From: JAYRWN01 sp041917975
GTDB taxonomy: Bacteria > Bacteroidota > Bacteroidia > Chitinophagales > Saprospiraceae
Direction: 5' to 3'
NCBI GenBank assembly: GCA_041917975.1
Contig: JAYRWN010000432.1
Coordinates: 1 to 24,916, forward strand
DNA length: 24,916 nucleotides
Part shown: positions 1 to 7,843 of the stretch, in pieces
Numbering within the stretch: the stretch's first letter is position 1
How the letters are laid out: each line of letters opens with the position of its first letter
The notes under the pieces: model-generated
What the model was told of the DNA's origin: nothing
Seen by the model: only the letters and a program-made list of their open reading frames with translations
The model's database searches: none
Made by a program: the position numbers and the translations under genes

Positions 1-429
1 AAGCGGCCCGAGCAAGAATTTTTTATACCGTCTTCTGCACCTTATTTAGCCGTGGTTACTCCCTCTACCCATGATATGAGTACCATTCGAGGGTGGTGGA
101 CCGAAATCAAAGCGGTGACACAGCGATTTTACAATCAAGTGTTGGGCCAAGCAGGTGAAGCTCCAACCAGTTGTCCATCATGGGTCAATAAAATGATTAT
201 TGTCCAGCATTTGGAATCTCCGGCAATGTGGGCTATATTTCAATGGCAGGAATTAGCAGGTATGGATGAAGATTTGCGGCGGACCGATGTTGATGCTGAA
301 AGGATTAACATCCCTGCGGTAGCCAACCATTTTTGGCGTTACAGGATGCATATTAGTCTGGAGGATTTATTGAAGGAAAAACATTTTAATGAACATCTAC
401 GTCACTTAATTCAAACAAGTGGTCGCTGA
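1..429 (+). CDS. malQ: 4-alpha-glucanotransferase (GH77 amylomaltase), C-terminal fragment
   Basis: The reading frame is open from the first base and ends at TGA 427-429, so only the last 142 residues are present and the true start lies to the left. The fragment carries the GH77 signature TPSTHDMSTIRGWW (residues 20-33 of the fragment); the Asp of its THD matches the third catalytic-site carboxylate of amylomaltases. The tail FWRYRMHISLEDLL is typical of the long bacterial MalQ form. The enzyme moves alpha-1,4-glucan segments between maltodextrins in the cytoplasm, in maltose and glycogen metabolism. The GTG at 52 is internal and not a start, because the conserved sequence continues upstream of it. 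Family assignment is from motif recognition. Confidence 0.88.
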   Translation, partial: KRPEQEFFIPSSAPYLAVVTPSTHDMSTIRGWWTEIKAVTQRFYNQVLGQAGEAPTSCPSWVNKMIIVQHLESPAMWAIFQWQELAGMDEDLRRTDVDAERINIPAVANHFWRYRMHISLEDLLKEKHFNEHLRHLIQTSGR

Positions 430-458
430 AGTCATTATTTTTATTGTAAATTAGATTA

Positions 459-1466
459 ATGAAGATTAACCCTGATTTTATCTGGAAGGACAATCATGGC
501 CGGGAAATCAATTATCTGAGGCTGGCGATCACAGACCGTTGTAATCTGCGCTGTCAATATTGTATGCCAGAAGAGGGTATTGCATACGAACCCAAAGATA
601 GTCTGTTGACCTATGAAGAAATGATCAGGATGGTGCAGGTTCTGGCTGGTCTAGGTATATCAAAAGTGCGAATTACTGGTGGGGAGCCATTGGTCCGAAA
701 GGATGCCGTACCGTTTATGAAAGCGCTGAAACAAGTCAAAGGACTTCATAGTTTGCATTTAACGACTAATGGTACACTGACTTTTCCTTATCTGGAAGAA
801 TTGCAGCCGTACTTATCTTCCATAAATCTTAGCTTGGACAGTCTACAAAGGGAAAAATTTTTCCAGATAACCCGGCGGGACAATTTTAAAGAAGTGTGGA
901 AAAGTCTGGAAAAAATTGTGGCTTTAGGTATTCCCTTAAAAGTAAATATGGTAGTTATGGCTGCCTGGAATATGGATGAAATCATCCCTATGGCTAAGTT
1001 GGCCGAGAAATTACCAATAGAGGTTAGGTTTATAGAAGAAATGCCATTTAACGGTCAGAATAACCCAGACGGGCGAGGGTATGTAAATTACCAGGACATT
1101 TATGAAATCCTGATGATGCATTTCCCCGATATGATCACCCTTCCGGGATCGGTGGGGCAGACTGCAGAGACTTATCATGTACCTGGATTTGTTGGGAATT
1201 TGGGTGTGATTGCCGCTTATACCCGGACCTTTTGTGGATCCTGTAATCGTATCCGGGTCACACCTTCCGGGATGGTAAAAACCTGCTTGTATGATCAAGG
1301 TATATTTAATATCCGGGATATAATCCGTTCAGGAGCCACTGACGAGGACATTCAGACAGCGTTCATTGAAGCAGTAGCTCACCGCCATAAAAATGGCTGG
1401 GAAGCAGAAAGGAACCGTTTTTTGACTAGCCCTTTTTCCGAATCTATGTCGACAATAGGAGGTTAA
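459..1466 (+). CDS. moaA: GTP 3',8-cyclase MoaA (radical SAM)
   Basis: This enzyme carries out the first step of molybdenum-cofactor synthesis, turning GTP into 3',8-cyclo-7,8-dihydro-GTP with two 4Fe-4S clusters. The 335-residue protein shows the radical-SAM triad C28-x3-C32-x2-C35, the SAM-binding stretch ITGGEP just after residue 70, and the second cluster as C259-x2-C262-x13-C276. It ends in Gly-Gly, the conserved C-terminal pair required in MoaA for activity. Length is normal for the family. It begins 29 bp after malQ and heads an operon with moeA, moaC and mobA. The codons for the last Ile-Gly-Gly also form the Shine-Dalgarno-like sequence before moeA. Confidence 0.96.
   Translation: MKINPDFIWKDNHGREINYLRLAITDRCNLRCQYCMPEEGIAYEPKDSLLTYEEMIRMVQVLAGLGISKVRITGGEPLVRKDAVPFMKALKQVKGLHSLHLTTNGTLTFPYLEELQPYLSSINLSLDSLQREKFFQITRRDNFKEVWKSLEKIVALGIPLKVNMVVMAAWNMDEIIPMAKLAEKLPIEVRFIEEMPFNGQNNPDGRGYVNYQDIYEILMMHFPDMITLPGSVGQTAETYHVPGFVGNLGVIAAYTRTFCGSCNRIRVTPSGMVKTCLYDQGIFNIRDIIRSGATDEDIQTAFIEAVAHRHKNGWEAERNRFLTSPFSESMSTIGG
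1457..1462 (+). promoter_or_regulatory. Strong Shine-Dalgarno sequence for moeA inside the moaA tail
   Basis: AGGAGG lies 8 nt before GTG 1471 and 11 nt before ATG 1474. It sits in the moaA codons for the terminal Ile-Gly-Gly. Such a strong Shine-Dalgarno sequence is notable because Bacteroidota genes usually lack one. It does not settle which of the two adjacent in-frame starts is used. Confidence 0.5.
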
Positions 1467-1473
1467 AATCGTG

Positions 1474-2685
1474 ATGGTAAGTGTTCAAGAGGCGGTGGAA
1501 CTCGTGTTAGTTCACATTAAGGATTTTGGCACAGAATATCAGCCGTTGGATACATCTAGTGGCCGTGTATTGGCAGAGCCTTTGGTTGCCGACCGGGATA
1601 TGCCTCCTTTTAACCGGGTGACCATGGACGGCATAGCCATCCGATCTGTTGATTTTTCTCAGGGACAGCGGTCCTTTCGGGTGGAGAATATGTTCCCCGC
1701 CGGACAACCCCAGGGACGACTATCTGAGACTACTGGAGTTGCAGCAGAAATCATGACCGGAGCTATCTTGCCCATTGGGGCAGATGCTGTAATCAGGTAT
1801 GAAGATATTCGCTTGGAAAATGGTCAAGCTCAAGTTCAACTCACTGAGGTACAACGTGGTCAAAATATACATAGTCAGGGAGTAGATGCCAAACAAAAGG
1901 AAGAACTTGCGCCCGTAGGCCAAAAAATAAGCTTGGCGGAAATAGGTGTGGCAGCGAGTATAGGAAAATCTACATTATTAGTTCGAAAACTGCCGAAAGT
2001 AGCTGTAGTGTCCACTGGGGATGAAGTCATTCCGGTCGAATCTGAGCCGCAATACTATCAGATCAGGCAATCCAACGGATACGTTCTATCTTCGATATGT
2101 AATGAGTACGGTCTCACTCCGGACCGATGGCATCTGCCTGATAATGAAGAAATAACCATTAATCAGCTCCAGAAAATAATTCAAGACTATGATGTTATTC
2201 TCATCAGTGGTGGAGTATCCAAAGGTAAACTGGATTATGTCCCTTCAGCCCTTAATAAGCTTGGAGTGGAAAAAGTGTTTCATCAAGTGGCTCAACGACC
2301 GGGAAAGCCATTTTGGTTTGGAAAAAGCCCAGAAAAAGGGACCCTTATTTTTGCTTTTCCCGGAAACCCCGTTTCCATTGCAGTCTGTGCTTTAGTCTAT
2401 TTTGTGCCTTGGTTGCATAAAACTTTGCAGGCTCAGGTCTTGCAACGTTTAAAAGTTAGTCTGGACGAAAAGGTTTTTTTTAAACCGGATCTGGATTATT
2501 TTGCTCCAGCCAGGATTAGATTTGCAGAAAATGTCCTACAGGCATTCATAGGACCCGGCAATGGCTCCGGAGATTATCCAAACCTGGTGCACCAGCATGG
2601 GTTTGTTCATTTGCCTAAAGGTAAAGAGCTTTACCCTGCCGGAGAAATTGTAGAATTTATTCCCTATAAAACCTGGTATTTATGA
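1474..2685 (+). CDS. moeA: Molybdopterin molybdenumtransferase MoeA
   Basis: MoeA inserts molybdate into adenylylated molybdopterin, the last step of basic Moco formation. The 403-residue protein shows the family hallmarks in order: an N-terminal MVSVQEA start, PPFNRVTMDGIAI, a VVSTGDEV strand, ISGGVSKGKLDYV (about residue 245) and FAFPGNPVS, where the last two line the MPT/molybdate site. I chose ATG 1474 because it gives the usual MxSVxEA beginning; GTG 1471 would add one Met and is equally possible. The start lies 7 nt after the moaA stop. The stop overlaps the moaC start as ATGA (2682-2685), which implies translational coupling. Confidence 0.95.
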   Translation: MVSVQEAVELVLVHIKDFGTEYQPLDTSSGRVLAEPLVADRDMPPFNRVTMDGIAIRSVDFSQGQRSFRVENMFPAGQPQGRLSETTGVAAEIMTGAILPIGADAVIRYEDIRLENGQAQVQLTEVQRGQNIHSQGVDAKQKEELAPVGQKISLAEIGVAASIGKSTLLVRKLPKVAVVSTGDEVIPVESEPQYYQIRQSNGYVLSSICNEYGLTPDRWHLPDNEEITINQLQKIIQDYDVILISGGVSKGKLDYVPSALNKLGVEKVFHQVAQRPGKPFWFGKSPEKGTLIFAFPGNPVSIAVCALVYFVPWLHKTLQAQVLQRLKVSLDEKVFFKPDLDYFAPARIRFAENVLQAFIGPGNGSGDYPNLVHQHGFVHLPKGKELYPAGEIVEFIPYKTWYL

Positions 2686-3161
2686 AGGAATTTACTCATA
2701 TTAAAGACGCCACCCCGCACATGGTTAATGTGGGAGAAAAATCAGGATCGTTACGGAAAGCCACAGCCAGGTGTGAGGTGCAAGTTGGCGTGGAGATCAT
2801 GGAAAAACTTCTCGCTCAGAATATGCTTACCCCAAAAGGTGCGGTGGAACACACAGCTATTTTGGCAGGTATCCTGGGCGCAAAAAAAACTTCAGAATTA
2901 ATTCCCTTGTGCCATCCCCTTATGTTAGAACACGTAGACATTACCATCGAACCTAAGCTGCCGGACTGTCTTGAAATAAGATGTACGACTCGTATTCATG
3001 GAAAGACTGGCGTAGAAATGGAAGCGCTAACCGGTGCATCCATAGCCGCTCTGACCATCTATGATATGTGCAAGGCCATGTCCCATGATATAACCATTAA
3101 TCGGTTAGAACTAATAGAAAAAACCGGAGGTAAAAAGGATGTAAAAAAGAAAGTTCAATGA
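2682..3161 (+). CDS. moaC: Cyclic pyranopterin monophosphate synthase MoaC
   Basis: MoaC converts the MoaA product to cyclic pyranopterin monophosphate. The 159-residue protein is of standard length, with the opening motif MVNVGEKSGSLRKATA, then KGAVEHTA (K52), ELIPLCHPL (H78), GKTGVEMEALTG (E112, E114) and IYDMCKAM (D128, K131). The Lys, His, Asp and Lys positions agree with the catalytic residues known from E. coli MoaC. Its start overlaps the moeA stop by 4 nt, and its stop overlaps the next start by 4 nt (3158-3161), so it is the middle of a coupled translation unit. No moaD, moaE or moeB is present in the window. Confidence 0.96.
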   Translation: MKEFTHIKDATPHMVNVGEKSGSLRKATARCEVQVGVEIMEKLLAQNMLTPKGAVEHTAILAGILGAKKTSELIPLCHPLMLEHVDITIEPKLPDCLEIRCTTRIHGKTGVEMEALTGASIAALTIYDMCKAMSHDITINRLELIEKTGGKKDVKKKVQ

Positions 3162-4291
3162 GCCATCAAAAACATGCTCAATTAAAAAGCAACCTAAAAG
3201 GTCATTTTGGTCATCACGAACTGGCTATCTTAGGGACGACCTGTGAAGAGGTGGAACAGTTAGTACATGTTTTAGCAGAGTCCAGTAGTGGCAAATATCG
3301 CCTTGGTTATGTAGACGCTGACCATAAAAGTCTGGACGGAGCTCAAAAGTCGCCCTTAATTCAGCACCTTGCACAGGTATGGACGAATCACCAACAATGG
3401 GAGGTCACCGTAGCTGGCAAAAGTAATGCTTATGAACGGAAATTGACCGGTCAACACCTGGACCTGGTGCTTATTAATGGAAATCATGAAGCAGGCTTAC
3501 AACAAATGGTGGTCTTGAATGAGAAGAAAATTAATTCCTTGCGTAAAAGGTGGCCTGCTCTTACTGATGTATTGGTTATTTTAGAACCCAATGAAACTAG
3601 CCCTGATCTAATACTACTTAAGGAAGATATCTTGAAAGTCTTTCCTCAGGCCGCATGTTTTAGGCAAGAAGATAAGCAGGGGTGGTTGGAGTGGTTCCAA
3701 ACTTTTATGTTGACGAATAGGCCAGCTTTGCAAGGTTTGATATTAGCTGGCGGAAGAAGCGAAAGAATGGGCCAGGACAAAGGTGCATTGGATTATCATG
3801 GACGGCCTCAAAGGGAATACATAACTCAATTACTCGAAAGTGTGGTGTCGAGCGTGATTATTTCCGGACGATCCGGACAATTTAATTCGGAGGAAGTGAA
3901 GAATATCCTAACCGATGAATTTTTAGATTTGGGACCATATGGAGCATTGTTAACTGCATTTAAAAAATACCCTGAGGTAGCCTGGTTAGTGGTGGCCATA
4001 GACATGCCAAAAGTAGATATACGGACTCTGGAATATTTAATAAATCACCGCAATCCCGCCGCTATAGCTACCGCATTCATTAACCCGCTGGATGGTTTTC
4101 CCGATCCTACCTTAAGTATATGGGAACCAAAGAGTTATTATCGGCTATTACAATTTTTATCCCTGGGGATTTCATGTCCGCGCAAAGTCCTGATTAATAG
4201 TGATACGGAATTATTAACCTGTCCTGAGCCTGAATGGCTAACCAATATCAATACGCCGGAAGAACTCAAGGTATTTCGAAATTCAAAATAA
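3158..4291 (+). CDS. mobA: Molybdenum cofactor guanylyltransferase MobA with degenerate N-terminal MobB-like domain
   Basis: The C-terminal half is a MobA-type nucleotidyltransferase that attaches GMP to molybdopterin: LILAGGRSERMGQDKGAL (residues 194-211) is the nucleotide-binding signature, followed by an AIDMP metal-site strand. Residues about 15-150 resemble MobB, the P-loop GTPase partner: ELAILGTT, YRLGYVDADHKS and LDLVLINGNHEAG follow the MobB strand order. The Walker A site (GxxxxGKT) is replaced by GTTCEEVE at residues 26-33, so this half should not hydrolyse GTP. MobB likeness is my inference from strand and motif order. The gene closes the operon with a 4-nt overlap with moaC. A NarJ-like or other chaperone role for the front half cannot be excluded. 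Confidence 0.85.
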   Translation: MSHQKHAQLKSNLKGHFGHHELAILGTTCEEVEQLVHVLAESSSGKYRLGYVDADHKSLDGAQKSPLIQHLAQVWTNHQQWEVTVAGKSNAYERKLTGQHLDLVLINGNHEAGLQQMVVLNEKKINSLRKRWPALTDVLVILEPNETSPDLILLKEDILKVFPQAACFRQEDKQGWLEWFQTFMLTNRPALQGLILAGGRSERMGQDKGALDYHGRPQREYITQLLESVVSSVIISGRSGQFNSEEVKNILTDEFLDLGPYGALLTAFKKYPEVAWLVVAIDMPKVDIRTLEYLINHRNPAAIATAFINPLDGFPDPTLSIWEPKSYYRLLQFLSLGISCPRKVLINSDTELLTCPEPEWLTNINTPEELKVFRNSK

Positions 4292-4359
4292 TTCTATGGT
4301 TTAAGTCCGAACTTATTATTTTGGAATCTAATTTTTAAAAAACCAAAAAATCCTTGGAT

Positions 4360-4791
4360 ATGCACAAACTGTTGACCTTTTCACTTGTGCTGATTTTCAG
4401 CCTGTCGTTCACTGCAGCCTTTGGGGTAATTCCCGGCTCAGAATATTCACTAGAAAAAGAAAAATTAACTGCAGAAAAATTTGTTCGGCTTTCGGCGAGA
4501 GAATTTGGCACTCTTACCAATCAAAACCTAGGTTGGAAACAAAAAATGGTGCTTAAATATACCCAACATCAAGTTAAAAAAAGATTGTCAAAAGGAGAAT
4601 CAATAAACTCAGTTGAAGAGATGTTTTATAATAATACATCCCGCTTTAATCTGGGAGGTTTTCTCTTAGGGTTTTTTCTGGGCTTGGTTGGGGTTTTAAT
4701 AGCCCTCCTGTTTGGTCGCAATGCTGTGCGTTCAGCATTGATTGGGTGTTTATGTCTGATCATCGTCGGGTTAATCTGGTGGTTGATCTAA
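4360..4791 (+). CDS. Small membrane protein of unknown function
   Basis: The 143-residue product has an N-terminal signal sequence (MHKLLTFSLVLIFSLSFTAAFG), a soluble charged segment containing LSAREFGTLTNQNLGWKQK, and two close hydrophobic segments at the C-terminus, the first glycine-rich (GGFLLGFFLGLVGVLIALLFG). Similar short proteins with a charged LSA/LTG-like segment followed by a glycine-rich membrane hairpin recur in Bacteroidota, but I know of no function. I chose ATG 4360; an in-frame TTG at 4354 would add two residues. It sits 68 bp after the Moco operon and 166 bp before the phosphate-transport pair on the same strand. Membership of either unit is unclear. Confidence 0.72.
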   Translation: MHKLLTFSLVLIFSLSFTAAFGVIPGSEYSLEKEKLTAEKFVRLSAREFGTLTNQNLGWKQKMVLKYTQHQVKKRLSKGESINSVEEMFYNNTSRFNLGGFLLGFFLGLVGVLIALLFGRNAVRSALIGCLCLIIVGLIWWLI

Positions 4792-4799
4792 GCACGGAT

Positions 4800-4844
4800 T
4801 GTTCTGAGAACATAGTTAAAATATTCATTGAGGATATTTTCCTC
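4800..4844. repeat. Two short perfect dyads in the gap before the DUF47 gene
   Basis: TGTTC-TGA-GAACA (4800-4812) and GAGGA-TATTT-TCCTC (4830-4844) are both perfect 5-bp inverted repeats. They lie directly after the small membrane protein gene. Neither is followed by a clear T run, so a weak terminator, an mRNA 3' stabiliser or an operator for the phosphate pair are all possible. The rest of the 4792-4957 gap is AT-rich with no other clear feature; TACTTTTA at 4931-4938 is a poor match to a Bacteroidota -7 element. Confidence 0.3.
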
Positions 4845-4957
4845 CTGGTCTTTCATAAAGGTTATATTACTTCAATATTAACAAATTGTAAATTTTTAAT
4901 TATGTTTTAGCTGTTATGAGGGGTTAATCATACTTTTAACGTCTTAATATCAAGGGA

Positions 4958-5605
4958 ATGTCGTTTAATGCATTTATGAAGTTTTTCAGCCCAAAGGATA
5001 AGATATTTTTTAATCTTTTTGAGCAGGTAGGGGAGGTTCTAAGACAGATGGGAGAACTCTTAATTCAATTGGTTCACGAGCCTGATTTTAATAAAAGGGC
5101 TGAAATAATCAGACATTTGGAGAACCTTGAACATGCCAATGACCTGCATACCCATACAATAATAGTAGAGCTGGGAAAAAACTTTATTACTCCATTTGAC
5201 CGGGAGGATATCCACAGTTTAACCACTTCGCTGGATGATGTAGCAGATCATATTTATTCAGTGGGGAAAAAAATAAACCTTTACCGGGTAGAGCCTAATT
5301 ATGAGCCGATCCAAAAAATGGCCTCACTGATTAATCAGGGTGTACTAGAATTACATAAAGCATTACCGGCTTTACGGGTTATTAATCATCCGGGAGTACT
5401 AAACGAGTGCTTAGTGAAAATCAATGATGCCGAAAATGCTGCTGATGATCTGTTTGATGAAAGTGTGGAGCAATTATATCAAACTGAACCAGACCCTAAA
5501 GAGGTGATGAAACGCATAGATATCTTGCAGATTATGGAGTCTTGCACAGATAAAATAGAAGATGTAGCAAACCTCATGGAAGAAATACTTGTAAAGTACT
5601 CTTAG
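4958..5605 (+). CDS. DUF47 family PhoU-like regulator of phosphate transport
   Basis: This 215-residue, all-helical cytoplasmic protein belongs to the DUF47/PhoU-like family (Pit accessory protein). Visible hallmarks are the acidic helix motif LEHANDLHTHTI, KNFITPFDREDIHSL, LDDVADHIY and the C-terminal ESCTDKIEDVANLMEEI; the repeated E/DxxxD patterns are the metal-cluster ligands of PhoU folds. It starts at ATG 4958, which gives the usual start MSFNxFMKFFxPKDKxFF. The Pit transporter gene begins 18 bp downstream, the standard arrangement in which DUF47 protein supports or regulates Pit-mediated phosphate uptake. That function is known from the family, not shown here. Confidence 0.92.
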   Translation: MSFNAFMKFFSPKDKIFFNLFEQVGEVLRQMGELLIQLVHEPDFNKRAEIIRHLENLEHANDLHTHTIIVELGKNFITPFDREDIHSLTTSLDDVADHIYSVGKKINLYRVEPNYEPIQKMASLINQGVLELHKALPALRVINHPGVLNECLVKINDAENAADDLFDESVEQLYQTEPDPKEVMKRIDILQIMESCTDKIEDVANLMEEILVKYS

Positions 5606-5623
5606 AGTCTAATTAACCCGGTC

Positions 5624-6760
5624 ATGACCATCATTCTAATTGTAATTATTTTTTTGGCGATAGCATTTGATTTTATTAACGGATTCCATGACGCCGCAAA
5701 TTCAATTGCCACTATTGTCTCCACCAAAGTCCTGAGTCCTTTCCAGGCTGTCGTGTGGGCAGCTTTTTTTAATTTTGTAGCATTTTTTATATTTAGTGAT
5801 CACGCGATTGCCAATACGGTCGCGAAGACAGTTCATCAAGACTCCATCACCTTGGTGGTGATTCTGGCTGGGGTAGTGGCCGCCATCGTCTGGAACTTAC
5901 TAACCTGGTGGTATGGCATACCTTCCTCTTCATCGCACACATTGATTGGAGGATTTGCCGGTGCGGGTATTGCTCATGCCGGGTTCAATGCTATTGATCC
6001 CACCAGCATCATGAAGACAGTGGCATTTATTTTTCTGGCTCCATTGATTGGCATGCTCATATCTATGTTTATTACCTTAGTGACCATTCAAACCAATTTT
6101 TGGAAAAAAATATTGATCATTACGGCTGTAGTGGTTAGTTGTGTAGTATTTATCCCTTTTAAAAAGGCTTTCGAACAGTATATGTTAGCCGGATTAGGTT
6201 TAATTTTTGTTTTAACTTACTTTTTTCACCGCCAACAGGGTGAAACCGCTTCATCTACGGCAAATATGTTTAAGCGATTGCAACTGGTCTCTTCAGCTGC
6301 TTTCAGCATAGGGCATGGCGGCTCTGATGCTCAGAAAGTGATGGGAATCATTGCGGCAGCTTTAGTTGCAGGAGGACAAATTCCCACATTACAAGATATG
6401 CCCAATTGGGTACCTCTGGTTTGTTATTTTGCTATAGCCGCAGGTACGATGAGCGGTGGATGGAAAATAGTAAAAACCATGGGAACTAAGATTACTAAAG
6501 TAACTCCCTTAGAAGGTGTATGTGCGGAAACTGCCGGCGCCATTACTCTTTTTACAGCAGCAAATCTCGGTGCTCCCGTCAGCACTACCCACACCATTAC
6601 CGGATCAATTATCGGAGTAGGGGCAGTCAAAAGGATTTCAGCCGTACGATGGGGTGTGACAACGAGTCTGATGATTGCCTGGGTGTTAACAATTCCCGTT
6701 AGTGCTTTTATGGCCGGAATACTGTACATTCTTTTTAGCCGGGTTTTCCAATTAGGCTAA
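5624..6760 (+). CDS. Inorganic phosphate transporter, PitA/PHO-4 family
   Basis: The 378-residue inner-membrane protein is a low-affinity phosphate (metal-phosphate/H+ or Na+) symporter of the PiT family. It has about ten hydrophobic segments and the two inverted-repeat signatures: GFHDAANSIAT with PSSSSHTLIGG (from residue 20 and about 100) and the C-terminal counterpart GAPVSTTHTITGSIIG (about 316). The middle hydrophilic loop is short, as in bacterial forms. It is in an operon with the DUF47 gene 18 bp upstream. It converges on the FecR gene at 6830, with a 69-bp gap that shows no strong terminator hairpin. Confidence 0.94.
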   Translation: MTIILIVIIFLAIAFDFINGFHDAANSIATIVSTKVLSPFQAVVWAAFFNFVAFFIFSDHAIANTVAKTVHQDSITLVVILAGVVAAIVWNLLTWWYGIPSSSSHTLIGGFAGAGIAHAGFNAIDPTSIMKTVAFIFLAPLIGMLISMFITLVTIQTNFWKKILIITAVVVSCVVFIPFKKAFEQYMLAGLGLIFVLTYFFHRQQGETASSTANMFKRLQLVSSAAFSIGHGGSDAQKVMGIIAAALVAGGQIPTLQDMPNWVPLVCYFAIAAGTMSGGWKIVKTMGTKITKVTPLEGVCAETAGAITLFTAANLGAPVSTTHTITGSIIGVGAVKRISAVRWGVTTSLMIAWVLTIPVSAFMAGILYILFSRVFQLG

Positions 6761-6829
6761 GGTTATTTTCGGTAAGAGTTTGGCATTCTTATTTCTCCCG
6801 TGTTTTTACGTTAGAATAGACTATTTAAC

Positions 6830-7804
6830 TTAGTCCTCTTCTCCAGGTAAGACCTGGAATTTATTGATGTAATACACGCCGTTTTTTTCAGTATATTCAA
6901 ATGCGGCGGTGGTGTCCAATTGCATGATCATACCATGGAGTGATTGGTTCATTTCTAACCTGACTCTGCCTCTGAATTGAGCCAGATAAGGCTTAAAAAC
7001 TACAGATCTTGGGTAGTTATACTGCATAAACTCAATGATAAAGGGGATAGACAACATTTTTCCAGCAGGAGGCGGTGGAGGAGGAGGTGGCGGTTCGGGC
7101 TTCGGTGTTTCATCGGTAAATGTTCGTCCGTCATATGCAAAGGATTCACCTTCATTCACTGTCACTCCGTTTGTAGCGTCTTTTAGGTCAAAAAATCTAA
7201 TCAAACCCTCACGATTTGAAACCCGTGCGATAATACTATCACTGCTTGTTTCGAATACAGTTCCCAACACTTTTATACCGGCTGGATAGACGTCTATCAA
7301 AAACGGACGTTGTGGATCTGGGGTGACTGATAATACACCATGTCCTGATAACAATTCTATTTTTCGTTCACCAGGATCGGTAAATTGGCGCGGATAGCGC
7401 AGGTGGGTATTCGGTGATAAAAACATGAAAGAGCCGTCGGCGAAAACCACTGTATCACGTGTTTGGGTAGTGGTTTTTATTTCGATAAACGGTGCTGGGG
7501 TAGTAATTTTCCAAACAGCAAAGCCGGCAAAAAGCACTAATAAAATGCCTAAAATATATTGACTCCAGGCCCGTTGATAAATTATTGGAGATTCTTCAAT
7601 ATGTGGTTCAATAGCTGCCCAGCCACCTGAAATCACAGGTTGCCGGTATTCCTTTACAGCCGAGGATTCATCTAAAATCTGACGATAGAAATTCAGCGAT
7701 TTTTGGTTAGCAGAGTCAGCTGCCAGCCATGCTTTTATTTTATTTTCCAGCTCAGGTGATGCTTGGCCTTCCAGGTAGAGTAATATATCTTCTGTATTTA
7801 TCAA
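6830..7804 (-). CDS. FecR-type anti-sigma/signal transducer with C-terminal DUF4974-like domain
   Basis: The protein has a cytoplasmic N-terminal helix domain (MINTEDILLYLEG onward), one membrane segment at residues 83-99, a periplasmic FecR beta domain (FADGSFMFLSPNTHLRYP; VLGTVFET near 179) and, after nine consecutive prolines (238-246), a C-terminal STN-like/DUF4974 domain (IPFIIEFMQYNYP to GVYYINKF). FecR proteins hold an ECF sigma factor and pass on a surface-receptor signal. The only available start is TTG 7804: there is no in-frame ATG or GTG between the sigma stop and residue 128. The gene follows the sigma gene by 39 bp in the same frame. No SusC/TonB receptor gene follows; the next gene is the convergent Pit gene. 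Confidence 0.88.
   Translation of the reverse strand: MINTEDILLYLEGQASPELENKIKAWLAADSANQKSLNFYRQILDESSAVKEYRQPVISGGWAAIEPHIEESPIIYQRAWSQYILGILLVLFAGFAVWKITTPAPFIEIKTTTQTRDTVVFADGSFMFLSPNTHLRYPRQFTDPGERKIELLSGHGVLSVTPDPQRPFLIDVYPAGIKVLGTVFETSSDSIIARVSNREGLIRFFDLKDATNGVTVNEGESFAYDGRTFTDETPKPEPPPPPPPPPAGKMLSIPFIIEFMQYNYPRSVVFKPYLAQFRGRVRLEMNQSLHGMIMQLDTTAAFEYTEKNGVYYINKFQVLPGEED
7067..7093 (-). repeat. 27-nt CCN repeat encoding nine prolines in the FecR protein
   Basis: On the minus strand nine consecutive Pro codons (CCG, CCA, CCT x3, CCA, CCG, CCT x2) link the periplasmic FecR domain to the C-terminal domain. On the plus strand it reads as a GGN run, which creates a spurious glycine-rich frame. 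The run is mixed in third positions, so it is not a pure microsatellite. Confidence 0.85.
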
Positions 7805-7843
7805 GTTGTTTTTTTGACGTTTGTAAATTAGATTACCACATTT

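Noticed and set aside
430..458. Moco riboswitch or operon-leader RNA before moaA
   Set aside because: Only 29 AT-rich bases separate malQ and moaA, too short for a Moco RNA motif, and no stem is visible.
6424..6729. 101-residue minus-strand frame inside the Pit gene
   Set aside because: It is the complement of the conserved C-terminal Pit repeat and has no recognisable protein features of its own.
7035..7289. Glycine-rich reading frame on the plus strand with a GGGGGG run
   Set aside because: It is the complement of the FecR polyproline codons. FecR has coherent domains over the whole stretch on the minus strand.
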